Shown here piece by piece: positions 23,140 to 34,149 of a stretch of DNA of 64,000 bases. Both the position numbers and the translations under genes were made by a program. The notes under the pieces are model-generated. The model was not told the DNA's origin. It searched no databases and worked only from the letters and a program-made list of their open reading frames with translations. The stretch's first letter is position 1; each line of letters opens with the position of its first letter. Source of the stretch: Linyphia triangularis (taxonomy: Eukaryota; Arthropoda; Arachnida; Araneae; Linyphiidae); contig OZ021728.1 in assembly GCA_963978545.1 (NCBI GenBank), positions 992,001-1,056,000 of the forward strand. Direction: 5' to 3'.

Positions 23140-23377
23140 TATACTAAACTTCAACTTAACTAGACATCACTTAGACGGTAGATCGTCACAGTGCTCATAG
23201 GTATTTAATCCATTTTGGCGGAGTGAAGACATAATTCTCGCCAAACCTTATAGCCTTTTGTTCTATTGTGGTTTGGCGAACATTATGTCTTCACTCCGCC
23301 AAAATGGATTAAATACCTATGAGCACTGTGACGATCTACCGTCTAAGTGATGTCTAGTTAAGTTGAAGTTTAGTATA
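23140..23377. mobile_element. Palindromic MITE (arms begin TATACTAAACTTCAAC), copy 2
   Basis: A nearly perfect palindrome of 238 bp: arms of about 105 bp with a short centre around TTTTGTTCTATTGTGG. The ends read TATACTAAACTT / AAGTTTAGTATA, consistent with a TA duplication as in Tc1/mariner-type MITEs, though the superfamily is inferred only from that. Confidence 0.9.
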
Positions 23378-23639
23378 GAAAATAACATTTCTCTCAAAAA
23401 CGTATCCACAGAATTAAATCCACTTAGTTTTTACTAGCAAGAAACTTTTCTCTGGAAGGGATAACAAATTATAAAATCCTAACAATTATGCTTGTTATTA
23501 TATAGTTAGTTACACGTATTTTTTCTACTTAAGTTGAGGAATTTCAAATAAATTTGTCATTTTAAACAAAATATCTTTTGGTTTTAGCGTTTTAACTGAG
23601 ATATTTCGGAAGGGGATACATCCCTCCACACCTGGCCTG

Positions 23640-24213
23640 TATATACAAACCAAATTCAAAATAATAGAAAAACAGAACTTTCTAAGCAAAACTTGGCGTC
23701 GTGTAAAATGAACGTATTCAAATTAAAAAAGGGAAGCATGTTTTTCAGGAATAACAATTTTCAACGACTATACAGATACACTTTAAACAATTTAAGAGTC
23801 ACATTACGATAAATTATTGTTTTTTTCCAGATTTAAACAAGGATAAAATACACGATTTCGTTGTTTCAGAAATATCACATTAAAGACGCATTTTCAGCAA
23901 AAGACTAACGTAAGATTTTATACTTGTCGCAACCTATTAGTTATGCAAATATTTTGTCTGCTTTTCAAATTCATATTGAACGAATTGATTATTTTAATTT
24001 TTTGACCCATATAAAAAAATCAACATAATTTTGAAATGTGTTAAAGACGCTTTAATTGATTAAATAATATTTGTATAGTTGTTGAAATTTTTTTACCTAC
24101 TCCTGAATAACATGTGGCCCTCTTTCAATTTGAATGTGTTCATTTTAGATGACGCATTGCCAAGTTTTGTTTAGAAAGTTAAGCTATTCTATTATTTTGA
24201 ATTTGGGTTGTAT
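23640..24213. repeat. Inverted repeat / foldback element
   Basis: The left arm (about 23640-23830; CAAATTCAAAATAATAGAAA, AAACTTGGCG) and right arm (about 24010-24213; the complement, ending TTGGGTTGTATAAA) are about 80-85 % matched by eye. The frame at 24149-24373 lies across the right arm and is not a gene. Confidence 0.75.
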
Positions 24214-24880
24214 AAATTCATCGGTTCCTTTTTCAAAAGTTTTAGAAACAGCAACTTTAAGATATTCTTGCTTAATAGGTTCGATGTCTTATACAAGAAA
24301 TCAATACAAGAAAATTAGCGGATGTTTCCAAACTAAATGTTTACTTAAGTTATTAATAGAGTTGAGTTATTGATAGAACAAGACTATTTGATGATGGAAC
24401 TTGATGCGGCACGAAATTTGAAACGTCTTAGCTCGTAATATCAAAAGTAGCAATTAGTATAAATGTATAATTCTTTTTCTTATTTAATGAATCAATACCA
24501 GTAATGCTAATTGATTACTAGAACATTGTAAAGCTTATAAGGCTCCCGCTGAAAAATGATGAATATAACAAACACTTTAATTTAATACACTTGAAATATC
24601 TAGTAAAAATTCCCTCTTTCTTTTAATATTAAGCAAATGAAAACTATTTTCGATGTATATGAAATAGTAAAGATGTATTTTTGTTATTTCCGATTCCTCA
24701 GAATCCCCCCCCCCCCCTCTTCTAGTTCCATCTTCTTTCTATTGTTGCCACTTTCATTATATCTGCGGAAAAAAGAATAGGTTGAAATTTTCATCCGAAA
24801 AGAAAATGTAATTTCCTTATCACGTGAACAGAAATAAATGGACATCGAATTTAAATACATAGCACGATCTCACACCCTTA
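24214..24880. other. Unassigned; C-run
   Basis: A run of C lies at about 24704-24717. No gene or known repeat. Confidence 0.4.
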
Positions 24881-25061
24881 AGCTTGGCGTCCACTATCGC
24901 TAAGCAGAGCTGAGCAGATCAGAGCGGAGTGGATTAGGGCCAATTACAAGGCGGCCAACATTTACTGTTGCATGAGCCTCGAGCTACAATGGAAGTTGAC
25001 AGCCTTGTATTTGGCCCTAATTTAATCCACTCCGCTCTGCCAACGATGTGGACGCCAAGCT
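24881..25061. mobile_element. MITE with AGCTTGGCGTCCAC ends, TTA duplication
   Basis: Terminal inverted repeats begin AGCTTGGCGTCCAC and extend about 60 bp through CAGAGCGGAGTGGATTA. TTA is present on both sides (24878-24880 and 25062-25064), as in PIF/Harbinger elements. 181 bp, G+C-richer than the flanks. The superfamily is inferred from the 3-bp duplication only. Confidence 0.8.
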
Positions 25062-25239
25062 TTACAGAGTAAACGAGTCAGTGATCAAGAAGAGTAAACG
25101 GATGTCATCGTGTACCAATAACACATAAGTGCATAATTGCCACTTAATGAATCAACATAAGAATACCAGCGCGGATGTTACAAATCCTAGACTTTACTCT
25201 CGACAGCTATTGATCAAAAGAGTTTTATCGCCCCAACTT

Positions 25240-25747
25240 TTAAGCAGAAGAATCATTCTCGCTATGTTACAATAAGTGTGCATTTAGAAACTACTACCTC
25301 CTTGGGGTACGAAAACGATCACTTCATGAAATGACGCAAATTAAAAACTCGAAAATAGTGTCCAATTTATTTTAATTTATATTTGAAATTTCCTGGTTTT
25401 GTCTTTTGCTATTTTAATTTTCAGTCATTTTGCGAGGTTGCTGGTTCGAGTCCCGTGTTAGGCATGGGTGTTTGTAAGTGTATGTTGGCTTGTCAAATGA
25501 CGAATGTTTCGGAGCATTATAGCCCTCGTGTTGCTGACGGCGCCAGATAATCTGAATACAACCAACCAACCAATTTTCAATCATTAAATTCAGACATTAA
25601 ATCGAAACAATTTATGCCATTTCGTTAAGTGATTATTCGTACCTTATCACCAAATGTTAGGGAGGTTTTATATAAAGTAGTTTCTAAATGCACTGGGCTA
25701 GAAGATGGTAACATAGCGAGTATATCCTTACTAGGACTTCCTCTTAA
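25240..25747. repeat. Family A foldback element, short copy, holding SINE-1
   Basis: Left terminal repeat from TTAAGCAGAAGAATCATTC, right terminal repeat ending CTAGGACTTCCTCTTAAG. A 5'-truncated SINE-1 splits the centre. Confidence 0.8.
25430..25571 (+). mobile_element. SINE-1 copy, 5' truncated
   Basis: Starts inside the tRNA-like head (GCGAGGTTGCTGGTTCGAG) and keeps the full 3' domain and ACAACCAACC tail. The target duplication AATTTTCAGTCATT / AATTTTCAATCATT lies at 25416-25429 and 25572-25585. Confidence 0.9.
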
Positions 25748-26427
25748 GAAGATAACAAAAAGTGAAGCGGGTTTCCTTTTTTTGCAACAAATGTAAATCA
25801 CCGGTTTATTCAATGGGAGACAGGAATAGCCTAAGTAATTTAATTCATTCAGGGTCCAGTGGCTTTTTTATTTGGAGCAATTCTGTTTCTCCCCCGCGTA
25901 TTTTTCTTTTTCCAACTTTTTCTTTGAAACATTTCTCGTTTTCAAGTTTTCCCTTTTTATTGAATAAAATTTATCAAGTTTTTTTTTTTCCTTCCGGAAA
26001 ACGTGAATGGATATTCATTGCTAATTACTTGCTGACAAAAAGCAAAAAAAAAAGCGTGTGGAAAAAAACAATTTCACAGCTAAAGAACATAATTCAAACA
26101 TTACTTTAATAAGCTTTATTTAATTGGAAAACATTAATTTTCAACCATAATTTGTTTCGTACAAATTGACGTCTGTAAATTAAAATACATCTATTTGTTA
26201 CTATTACTAACAAGATAATTTGAAAGAAACCCTATAATTTCACTATGAATATCTTTTAAGAAAAACATACCAATATTGAATGCTAAGCAGTTTCTATGTA
26301 ATAATCGTATTATATTCACTCCACCCTCAAACATACATTGCAGTGTTAATATTAAATTTGTAAGTAAATGCACTCTTTTGATAAGAACTCTTTTTTCAGT
26401 GTGTAAATTTGCAACTACACAATTATA
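25748..26427. other. Unassigned; one long but featureless open frame
   Basis: A plus-strand frame at 25762-26109 (115 codons) is rich in F, S and K, begins at GTG, and matches no family I know; the low-complexity, T-rich DNA explains its length. No other feature. Confidence 0.4.
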
Positions 26428-27076
26428 GTCCGAGAGGCGACTGCAATTTTTGGACATCATCGAACATCATTCTGAATTTTTTATAGAAATTGGAGAAAAG
26501 TGAGTAGATTACGAATCCGCTGGTCTGCCGTGGTAAAAATGGCCGAAACTGGTCCAAAATCGACTTGGAATGAGTGAACTAAAATCCGATTGCCAAATAT
26601 GTCATAACTTGCCAAAAAGAGAGCCCTTTTCGTCTGGCAACCCACTGTATTTTGATTTTCAATGAGAAAAAGCGAAAACGATTTCTGATCTTTGGCTCGG
26701 AAAACTTATACCTTTTAAAAGTAAGCCAAATTCGCGAAGTTACGTCATAAGTGACGTAATATTTTTTGCCAACTTGGTTCCCTTTTAATAGATGCAAGTA
26801 GACCGTCGCCAGATATCTGAATCGTCTGCAACCTTCTTAATTGAAAATTAAAGAGTGAGGGTTACCAAATAAAAAAAAAGCTCATTATTTGGCAAGTTAT
26901 GGCGCATTTGGCAATTGGATTTAGTTCAACTTATTAAAAGTCGATTTTTGACCAGTTTCGGCCATTTTTGTCACGGCAGACCAGTGGATTCGTAATCTAC
27001 TCACTTTTCTCTAATTTCTATAAAAAATTCAGAATGATGTTCGATGGGGTCCACAAATTGCAGTCGCCTCCCAGTC
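26428..27076. mobile_element. Family E transposon-like element with ~170-bp TIRs
   Basis: The left end GAGAGGCGACTGCAATTTTT and right end, inverted, GGGAGGCGACTGCAATTTGT begin inverted repeats of about 170-190 bp that share GTGAGTAGATTACGAATCC and GCCAAATATGTCATAACTTG. TA borders both ends. A second, left-truncated copy is at 58966-59457. No transposase. Confidence 0.8.
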
Positions 27077-27089
27077 TATTAGTGTTAGA

Positions 27090-27385
27090 GTGTGAATTAA
27101 AAAAATTGTACATTTAGAAACTTCTTTGCATAAAAACCATTTGGTGAGTCGATACTAAAAAGATCACTTAAGGAAATGACATAAATTGTTTTCATTTAAT
27201 ATCTCTCTATAAGAAATGAAAATTAAAATAGCAAAAGACAAAAACAGGTGCATTGACTTAAGGATTTCAAAAATAAAATATATTAGAGGCCATTTTTTGA
27301 GTTTTTAATCTATGTCATTTCATGAAGTGCCAAATGATTTTATACATAAATTAGTTTCTTCTAATTGCGAGTCCTTACTTTCTCC
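27090..27385. repeat. Family A foldback element, short copy
   Basis: Inverted ends with ACATTTAGAAACTTCTTTGC (left) and AAATTAGTTTCTTCTAATTG (right) around a short centre that lacks the TAGACTAGCTG interior. It shows the element without an interior module. Confidence 0.7.
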
Positions 27386-27491
27386 TAATGCGTGTTTATG
27401 ATGTTCGTGTGTCATTTGATTTCTGTGATGCCACTTTAACCCGAATGGCACCATTCAGTGATAGTCAAGCGTATCTTACCCAACAACATAC

Positions 27492-27880
27492 TGTTATGAA
27501 TTTTTCCGCAATGATGGCACAGTTTTTAAGATATTTATTCACTTCAGAAAACTCACAGAATCTATTCAAAGGCAACAGCGTAATCACTCTTAAGCTTCAA
27601 CAAAAACAACTTCGAATACAGCACAAGCTCACTCCAATAGGTAAACAAAGCGAACAGCTTTCATCCGAAGTCAATCTGAAAACTTTCCCGATCTCCGGTC
27701 TTTATATACCAGACGCGTGAGAACATTCCCGAAATTTCCAGCCCATTCGTCGAAAATAAAAACATCTCGAAATTTCTCGATTGCTTTAGGTGTTGCCACC
27801 ATTTTCTAACCTTTATAATCTCCGTTAATAAATAAAATAAGATAAAATAAATTACAATGGAATTTTAAAATAATACGTCA
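27492..27880 (-). mobile_element. LTR-1 fragment
   Basis: Read on the minus strand it covers LTR-1 from ACGTATTATTTTAAAATTCC to the TAACA end; the first ~55 bp of the LTR are absent and the flank changes abruptly at 27881. The open frame at 27388-27720 spans its edge and is not a gene. Confidence 0.88.
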
Positions 27881-28042
27881 GGTGAGGAATCTTGTCTCGA
27901 CGAGAACTTTCATTCTAAATGTCCGCAATATTTAATTACATTCAGTTGGACAAAACCTTTTTTGCTACGAAAGTGACACAACTCAAAATTCGGTTTAAAA
28001 TTTCCAAGTGCGGAAAGTACAAGTACTGGTAGAGTGTAAATC

Positions 28043-28201
28043 CGGCTTAAGGGACCCAAAGAAAAGACGAGGTTGGATGATGGAATGTTAAATGCAGCGG
28101 TTTGCGTGGATAAAAGTAAATTTCATGACGACTACTTATGGTTTACCACTGAAGTCGATTTCCATTTGGACGGCAGTCAAAAAAATGGGGGAATTTAAGG
28201 T
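28043..28201 (+). pseudogene. Possible transposase relic (Tc1/mariner-like)
   Basis: A frame of 52 codons open between two stops, in G+C-richer DNA. It includes AAVCVDKSKFHDDYLWFTTE followed by VDFHLDGSQKNGGI. In Tc1/mariner-related transposases a block F-(S/T)-D-E-x-x-F-h-h-x-G surrounds one catalytic Asp; here the Asp position is T. The match is short and made by eye. SINE-1 inserted just after it. Alternative: part of an unrelated gene ending here, since AAG|GTAACC could act as a donor. Confidence 0.35.
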
Positions 28202-28214
28202 AACCAGTAAAAGG

Positions 28215-28282
28215 TTGGTTGGTTGTATTCAGATTATCTGGCGCCGTCAGCAACACGAGGGCTATAATGCGCCGAAACATTG
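28215..28282 (-). mobile_element. SINE-1 3' fragment
   Basis: Only the last 68 bp (3' domain plus tail) are present, with a perfect 14-bp duplication TAACCAGTAAAAGG at 28201-28214 and 28283-28296, so it is a 5'-truncated insertion and not a later deletion. Confidence 0.9.
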
Positions 28283-28539
28283 TAACCAGTAAAAGGAGAC
28301 ATGAGGAGAACAGTTTGTTGCCACATTTGAATACTGCAACTAAATTTGTATTTCAAATTCCAAATCTGTCTATACAACATATGATTTGTCTCTTCTTTCA
28401 GTATGTTTGGCAGTTATATCATTTCAGAATTCCACTCTGAGAGATCAAGCATGTGTAAAAATAAAAATCGTATTCTTCCAAACGATCGAAATAAACATCT
28501 CATTTATCCCAATTTCTATAGGAATTTACAGATTCTAGG

Positions 28540-28640
28540 AAGTATTTTGTTTGAGGAGCAACCGGAAGACTACGGAAGTACACGGGAAGTACGTCATAGA
28601 GCAATATCTGTTTCTGCTACAAAGAAGCTAAGAAAAAGGC
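28540..28640 (+). promoter_or_regulatory. Promoter-like block with ETS- and CRE-like sites
   Basis: Contains AACCGGAAGACTACGGAAGT (two GGAAG ETS-like cores) and AAGTACGTCAT (CRE-like). It lies just upstream of an exon that ends at a donor (28718/28719) and about 0.7 kb before the initiator exon of the microprotein gene. A nearly identical 45-bp block lies inverted at 39686-39745. No TATA box at a proper distance. Function is inferred. Confidence 0.5.
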
Positions 28641-28718
28641 GGGAATTGAATACGGCGGTTGTGTTGTTTTGACGAAACGTATCCATCTCATCCAGAACAA
28701 TTTGGATACAATATATAA
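28590..28718 (+). other. Candidate 5' UTR exon 1 of the microprotein gene
   Basis: G+C-richer than its surroundings and ends at ATATATAA|GTGAGTGA, a donor with good intron bases. Its start is not defined by the sequence. The long frame across it (28403-28672) closes before the donor, so it would be non-coding. Confidence 0.4.
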
Positions 28719-29285
28719 GTGAGTGAAATATTCAATTACATCTTGTTTATAATGCATTGAAACTGTCCCGTTCTGATTTTTAAAGTGCGTAGTTACGCAA
28801 TTTTGTTAGTTTGTACATTAACTGAAACTTCTATATTGAATTGGAACTGATTCACTTTAAATTTCTTCGTATCATAATTCTTTAATCTCACTCTCTAAAC
28901 AGTTTTATAACAACTTTAAATAGTAATCTAACAGAATTTTAGGTCACTTAATACTTAAGTTTCAGAGTGTATATACAATTTGATTGAAAAAATAACTAGT
29001 TTGATATTTTACCAGACATTTTCAAACAACTTTTATGACAGTACCCATAATCAATGTGTATATCTTACTGCTCTCCACATTTTAAAAACACATTCCTTAA
29101 ACTTATTCCCCACTCTTACCTTAAAGTCAATGAAGGTTTTTTCAACCAGTAGTTTCTAGGTGTAGCCACATGGTTTGCTATCTTCGAATGCTAATTCATA
29201 AATCTCGCTCTCTGCACAGATTTATAGTAACCATACATATTTTTCAGTTGTATTTCAGCTTCAATCAATCGAGTAGGCAGTTGGA

Positions 29286-29291
29286 ATGTAA
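29286..29291 (+). promoter_or_regulatory. Start-stop upstream open reading frame
   Basis: ATGTAA in the candidate 5' UTR, 15 bases before the main ATG at 29301. Start-stop uORFs of this kind stall initiating ribosomes in other eukaryotes; the effect here is inferred. Confidence 0.45.
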
Positions 29292-29300
29292 TTAGCGTCA

Positions 29301-30637
29301 ATGATTTCTATGATTACCAACTCGCCCATGTATAGAACTAGAGAGGATACATTTTTTCTGGATGAGGTAAGAATGCTAAAGCTTCACAGTTGCTGGCTCA
29401 TTCATAAATCGGTCTATTCATATTTAATGTGGAAATATTGTCAAGTGAATATGGTGCCAGTTCCTAGATGATAGAGTTTCGTACTATTAGCAAACCTATT
29501 TCTTGTGGGTTTTCAGTTGTTGTGTAGTACAGTCAACTCGCGATAACCTGAAGTTCAAAGGACTGGCCAAATTCTTCGAGTTATTGGAATTCACTTGGAT
29601 GTTTTTTTTATATTCAAGGCATATTCTTGGGACCGAATGAAAACTTCGAAATAAACGAATATTCGACTTATGAGACTTCGATTTATAGTGAGTTAACTGT
29701 ATGAACAGCCTTTTTGAATATCCCACCATGTTATAAATTTTGAATTGGGCACCATATTGAATTGGCCATGTTTAGGCCTTGACACCAACTTATCAAAATA
29801 GCACCAACCCTTCTACTTAAACTAAGAATTTACCCATTAATTGATTGCTTAAACCTATTTAATTAAATGGAAGGCTTGGGATTAATTAAAATTTGCAAAT
29901 AAATTTATTGTTTAAGTTGTTAAGAAATGTCTAGTTATGTAAACAGTAGGTGGGTACTCTTCCTTTAGATAGGTATCGGATAAAAATCGCCAAATTGCAG
30001 CAATATCTCATTCAAACTTGTAATATTCGAATCATTTATATATTTCCTATAACAAACCGTTATAGGGTTGCTATAACAAACAGTTATAGGGTTGCTATAA
30101 CAAACAGTTATAGGGTTGCTATAACAAACAGTTATAGGGTTGCTATAACAAACAATGAATATATTCATTGTTTGTTATAGCAACCCTATAACATTTATGC
30201 ATCATGTAAACATTTAAACTTGGTACCAACTGGTACCCGTCTAACGGAAGAGTACCCAGTAAGTGTTTGATTAAATTTTCTGTATTAATTTAAAAAAGAA
30301 TCTAATATTTTATAATTTAAACTATTAACTTTGTAAACAAAATCATGCCAATTTTCAAAAAGCTCCTATTGTATTGTAGCATTAAAAATAGATTTCCTTT
30401 TATTGTGGTAGAGCTGTAATATTAGTGTTTACCAAGTGATTTTGTATTTTATTGATATTTAATTGTTTGAGAAATAAAAATTTTATATTGACAAAGTGGC
30501 AAAATATTTCATAATTTAAAACCACAATAATATATTCAATGCATGTATTTATATTGCAGAAAATTTGGTTCACCAGTGCAGTCACCCTTATCTCCATTTT
30601 ATTGCAGCTTGTGTTTCTTAAGCTAGTTGGCAATTAA
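29301..30637 (+). CDS. Predicted 47-residue single-pass membrane microprotein (two coding exons)
   Basis: Coding exon 1 is 29301-29366 within an exon that starts at 29259 after TTGTATTTCAG and ends at GATGAG|GTAAGAAT. Coding exon 2 is 30560-30637 within an exon that starts after TATATTGCAG and ends at ATCCT|GTAAGTTA (30675). The 66 + 78 bases join in phase 0. Residues 1-22 are polar (starting MISMITNSPMYRTREDT); residues 24-45 form one hydrophobic segment (WFTSAVTLISILLQLVFLKL), leaving almost nothing after it, so the protein should be tail-anchored with a cytosolic N-terminus. All four splice sites are good, and both halves make sense only when joined. The intron holds a Tigger MITE and a foldback MITE. 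The start context (TCAATGA) is weak; Met4 and Met10 are alternatives. I do not recognise the family. Without transcript data it remains a prediction. Confidence 0.6.
29530..29699. mobile_element. Tigger/pogo-type MITE
   Basis: Ends are CAGTCAACTCGCGATAA and, inverted, CAGTTAACTCACTATAA, with TA on both sides (29528-29529 and 29700-29701). This terminal sequence and the TA duplication are characteristic of Tigger/pogo elements. 170 bp, no coding, inside the intron of the predicted microprotein gene. Confidence 0.88.
29951..30258. mobile_element. Foldback MITE with a 24-bp minisatellite and a perfect palindrome
   Basis: Ends TGGGTACTCTTCCTTTAGAT and, inverted, TGGGTACTCTTCCGTTAGAC. The interior has about four units of TTATAGGGTTGCTATAACAA + ACAG (24 bp) at about 30058-30150, then a 60-bp perfect palindrome at 30132-30191 with no spacer. 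Frames on both strands here are repeats, not genes. Confidence 0.85.
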
Positions 30638-32081
30638 AGTGAGAAGAATTTCTGGTGCTCTACACAGAAGATCCTGTAAGTTATTTCAGATTCAATTTTA
30701 ACTTAAAGCGTTGTATTTTTATCCACCAAAAAATTGCTCTTTACAAATGAATCGTTCATTTGGAAAAACAAGTCACTGCTGGCAACTTTGGAAAATCATG
30801 AGAAATTAATATTTCTGAATTGGATTTTAGTATTAATTATAAAAATAAGTTATGTAGTGGTACATTTTTTTTTCACTTAAATTTAAACAAAAGTGAATCC
30901 GAAATGGCAAAAAACACTGAGTCAAAAGTATGGCGAACCCAGAACAACAACTGAGGTGAAAATCAATCCTGCTCTAGTATTGAAAGCTGATGTTTAGATA
31001 TGTTGAAGTGAACTGCCAAAACCATTAGGTTATGGTTGCGATGCATGCTATTGCAATTTAAGCATTTCGCTTTTGAACTCTGTTAAAAACAAACATCGCA
31101 GGAAAAAGTTAAACAAATTTGCAAGTTTAACAGCTAGAATTCTAAAGGAATAAAGTTGCAAGTATATATGGTTATATTTCTGTAACTACATATGTATATC
31201 TGTAGGGAATATATTTTACTGATTTATTCCATTTGAAACTTTATTGTTCAATGACAATAGACTTCAAAGCCTAAATGCCTGTTTTTTCTTGGCCCCAAGC
31301 AAATAGAAATCAATCTTGATCAGAAGTAATTACTATCCACTTCCTACATAATGTATTAAATTGCTTAAATGAAATGCTTTGACTATTACCGGTTTGCAAA
31401 ATTATAATTTCCAAAAAATATAGAAAGAGTGTTGCGCAAGGGTAGTACAGTTGCATTTATGTGTCCTATCCAGGGCACTTTGGAACATAGTGTTAACCTG
31501 TTAAAATAATTTATGATAAATTAAAATTTTGCATTATATTGCTATGTGTTTATCATCTAGAAGTGAAAGAAATTTGTGAAATATTGTTTTTGATAAGTTT
31601 GGATTTTGCTGCACCAACTAAAAGTGACTTGTAATCCAGTAGATGGAATCCAAAATTATTGTAAATAACCAGGTTACCAATTTTCTGTACATTTTGCATT
31701 CGTGTAAGATTTTACATTGGAAAGTTATATTTTATTCGAATTCAATTATTTTTCAGGGGTTCAAAAATTGAAAGATTTATGTGTATGAAAGAATAAACTT
31801 TAAAATTACATCTAAATTCTAATAAAAAAATATCTATAAAAGTATTGTTACAATGATTTATATTTCCTAAGCACTCATGTAGAATAATAAATGAAGTGTA
31901 ATTATTTCACTAAAATATGTTTATTTTGCATTCGAAGTGTGTGTTAAGAACTTATTTTAGTGCAATAGTTTTATTCATATTTTTGGAATGTAATTTTTTT
32001 TACTTATTTTTATGCTAAGCATTTGACTCATTGAATGTATTGAAGCTGTTTACTTTAGCTAAAAAACAATTATTTTTACAG

Positions 32082-32145
32082 AACTTGAAATCAATTCCAG
32101 CTTTCAATGTGCAACAGTGTGTAAAGAAAAAGTGCATATGATCAG
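32082..32145 (+). other. Candidate 3' UTR exon of the microprotein gene
   Basis: Bounded by TATTTTTACAG|AACTTG and ATCAG|GTATAC. It has no useful frame from the preceding exon, because that frame already stops at 30637, 38 bases before the exon end, a distance that would not be expected to trigger decay. Confidence 0.35.
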
Positions 32146-32884
32146 GTATACATATATTTTTTCTCCTAAATTGTAGATTTCTCAGCTCTTTTATATTATG
32201 TTATTTATGGTATTGTTTTAGTTTGACTCTAATTATTTTACTTGACCTCTTTACTGAAAATTAAAGAATCATCATAAAACGTTTGAAATGAAATAATAAA
32301 ATGTCCAACAAGTAAAACCATATTTTTGACGTAAAGAAATATATTCTTATTTGTCAATAGCAAAATAAATGCATTATTTTTTGCTTTAAAATCTCTTAAT
32401 ATGTTCTAATCATTGTAAAAATTTCAGTAAACAAAAGTATTTTATTTTTAAATAAAAGAATTTAAAATAGTTTTTTTTTGGGGGGAGGGGGGATATATTT
32501 TATTTATATCCTTCACATCCCAAGTGTTAGTCTTACTTTGGGATTTTACTACAACTTTACATTTTTAAAGATAGTTACATTCTGTTAGAATCAGGTTTTT
32601 TAATGTGTGTCCAAACTAAAGTTACATAGAATAATCTGAAGTTGCAGTTAATGACATTTAATCAGTTTTTGTCAAACATAATACAGATCAGTGGAAACAC
32701 TAATTTCAGTACATTGAACGTAGTTAAAAAAAAAAAAAAAATGGGAAACTTAATCAAATTATATTCACCTGTTTGTCAACATAGTATAATTGTTTAAAGT
32801 TTTGATTTTTTTAAGCCATTCTATGTTTATTGTATACTGTGTTTCATAGTAACTTAATGTGAGAATTTTAATAATTTCTTTCAG

Positions 32885-33055
32885 ATTCTGTGCTAGAACT
32901 TCAAATAGACTGCTGTGGCTGACGATACTATTTGATATGTTTGAATGATTTACAATATCTGTTAAATTTTTAATTGTATTAATTGATAATGAATTATTTT
33001 ATGATGATACCAATCTTTGTGTTGTTAGTAAATAAAGCATTCATTTTATTCATGT
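32885..33055 (+). terminator. Candidate last exon and poly(A) signal
   Basis: Begins after TTCTTTCAG and carries AATAAA at 33031-33036, followed by T-rich sequence. It would end the transcript of the microprotein gene. No other AATAAA with a better setting lies closer to the stop codon in a spliced frame. Confidence 0.4.
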
Positions 33056-34149
33056 TTTTTATTGAAATAAATGGACTTTACTAAAAGTTATTATAGTTCT
33101 GTAATTGTATTCGTTGATTGATTTTTAGGTCAGTTTCTTTTATGCTGAAAGTTCTAAATTTAAATTTTTGAATCTTGATTTTTTTCAGAGATGCTGCAGT
33201 TCAGCGGAAAATCTAATTTCAGTTCTTTAGAACAAAATTTTAGGTTTTTTTTAATGTAATAAGAAAATTAGGTTTAATTAGATTAACCTGTTTGCCTATA
33301 TAATTTAATTGTTTAAAGTTGTTTGACTTCTGGCATTTTCTTTAAAAAAATGAGTTTTTTTTACAGGTTTTCATGTAAGTTCTGTTTTTTTTATTGGGGG
33401 GGGGGGGGTGGCAGCTGTTCCATGTCTGTTTTTGTGGGAACAAAATTGATTGTATCACCTTTTTTATACACAAGGTTTGTGTATTATTCAAAAAAAAAAT
33501 TCAAGTAATACATTAATTTTGTCTTGCTATTCATTATATTGATCTTGTAATTCAATTTTTAAACTGTAATAATTCAAAAATTTAAATTATTTCTTACAAT
33601 GACAGCAAATTTAATTCACTGATTTCCTTTAACTTGTACAAATGCATAGAAGTAGTATGTATGTAGTGAGAAAAATGTGCAGTTTTTTTTTTATGTAACC
33701 GGAAGCTAAAGTAAATACAGTTTTTCTAAATCCGTTATATATATGTATTTTTCAAAAGGTTGGCTTAATTCAGTGTTACTTTGTTCTTTTGTAAAAATTA
33801 CAAGAATTCTGCAATATACATTAACAGGAATTTTCAGGAGAAAACTGGTATTAAAGCCTACAGTTAGCTTTCATAAATTAGAGGTTTACAACCAGGTTTT
33901 TAGAAATCTGTTTGTTTACACTTATGATCCTTTCTTAGAAAGTAATTTTATCCAATTAAATGTCCCAAAATTCAACTACCATTAAAGTCAATCATTGTAA
34001 AAGGAGAATTTTTTGCAGAAGAATAAAAATGTGCATTTTAAAACGCAATTTAGATTTGGGACCTTTTAAATAAGGATATACTTTATATGATGTTATTAAT
34101 TAAAAAATATTATGACTATATGGTGGTTTTACATAGTGGCTAACACAAT
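33056..34149. other. Unassigned; G-run
   Basis: A run of G lies at about 33395-33409. The frame 33743-33985 is AT-rich and matches nothing I know. Confidence 0.4.

Noticed and set aside
25762..26109. 115-codon plus-strand open frame
   Set aside because: Low-complexity F/S/K composition in T-rich DNA, GTG start, no domain, no splice or promoter context. It begins beside a family A end.
27388..27720. 110-codon plus-strand frame
   Set aside because: It reads antisense through an LTR-1 fragment and into its flank.
29111..29225. Minus-strand exon-like segment ending at CTTTAAG|GTAAGAG
   Set aside because: The only open frame has an internal TAG and the acceptor side lacks a pyrimidine tract.
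29965..30180. Repetitive frames (ITNSYRVA and NPITVCYS units)
   Set aside because: Translation of the 24-bp minisatellite on both strands.
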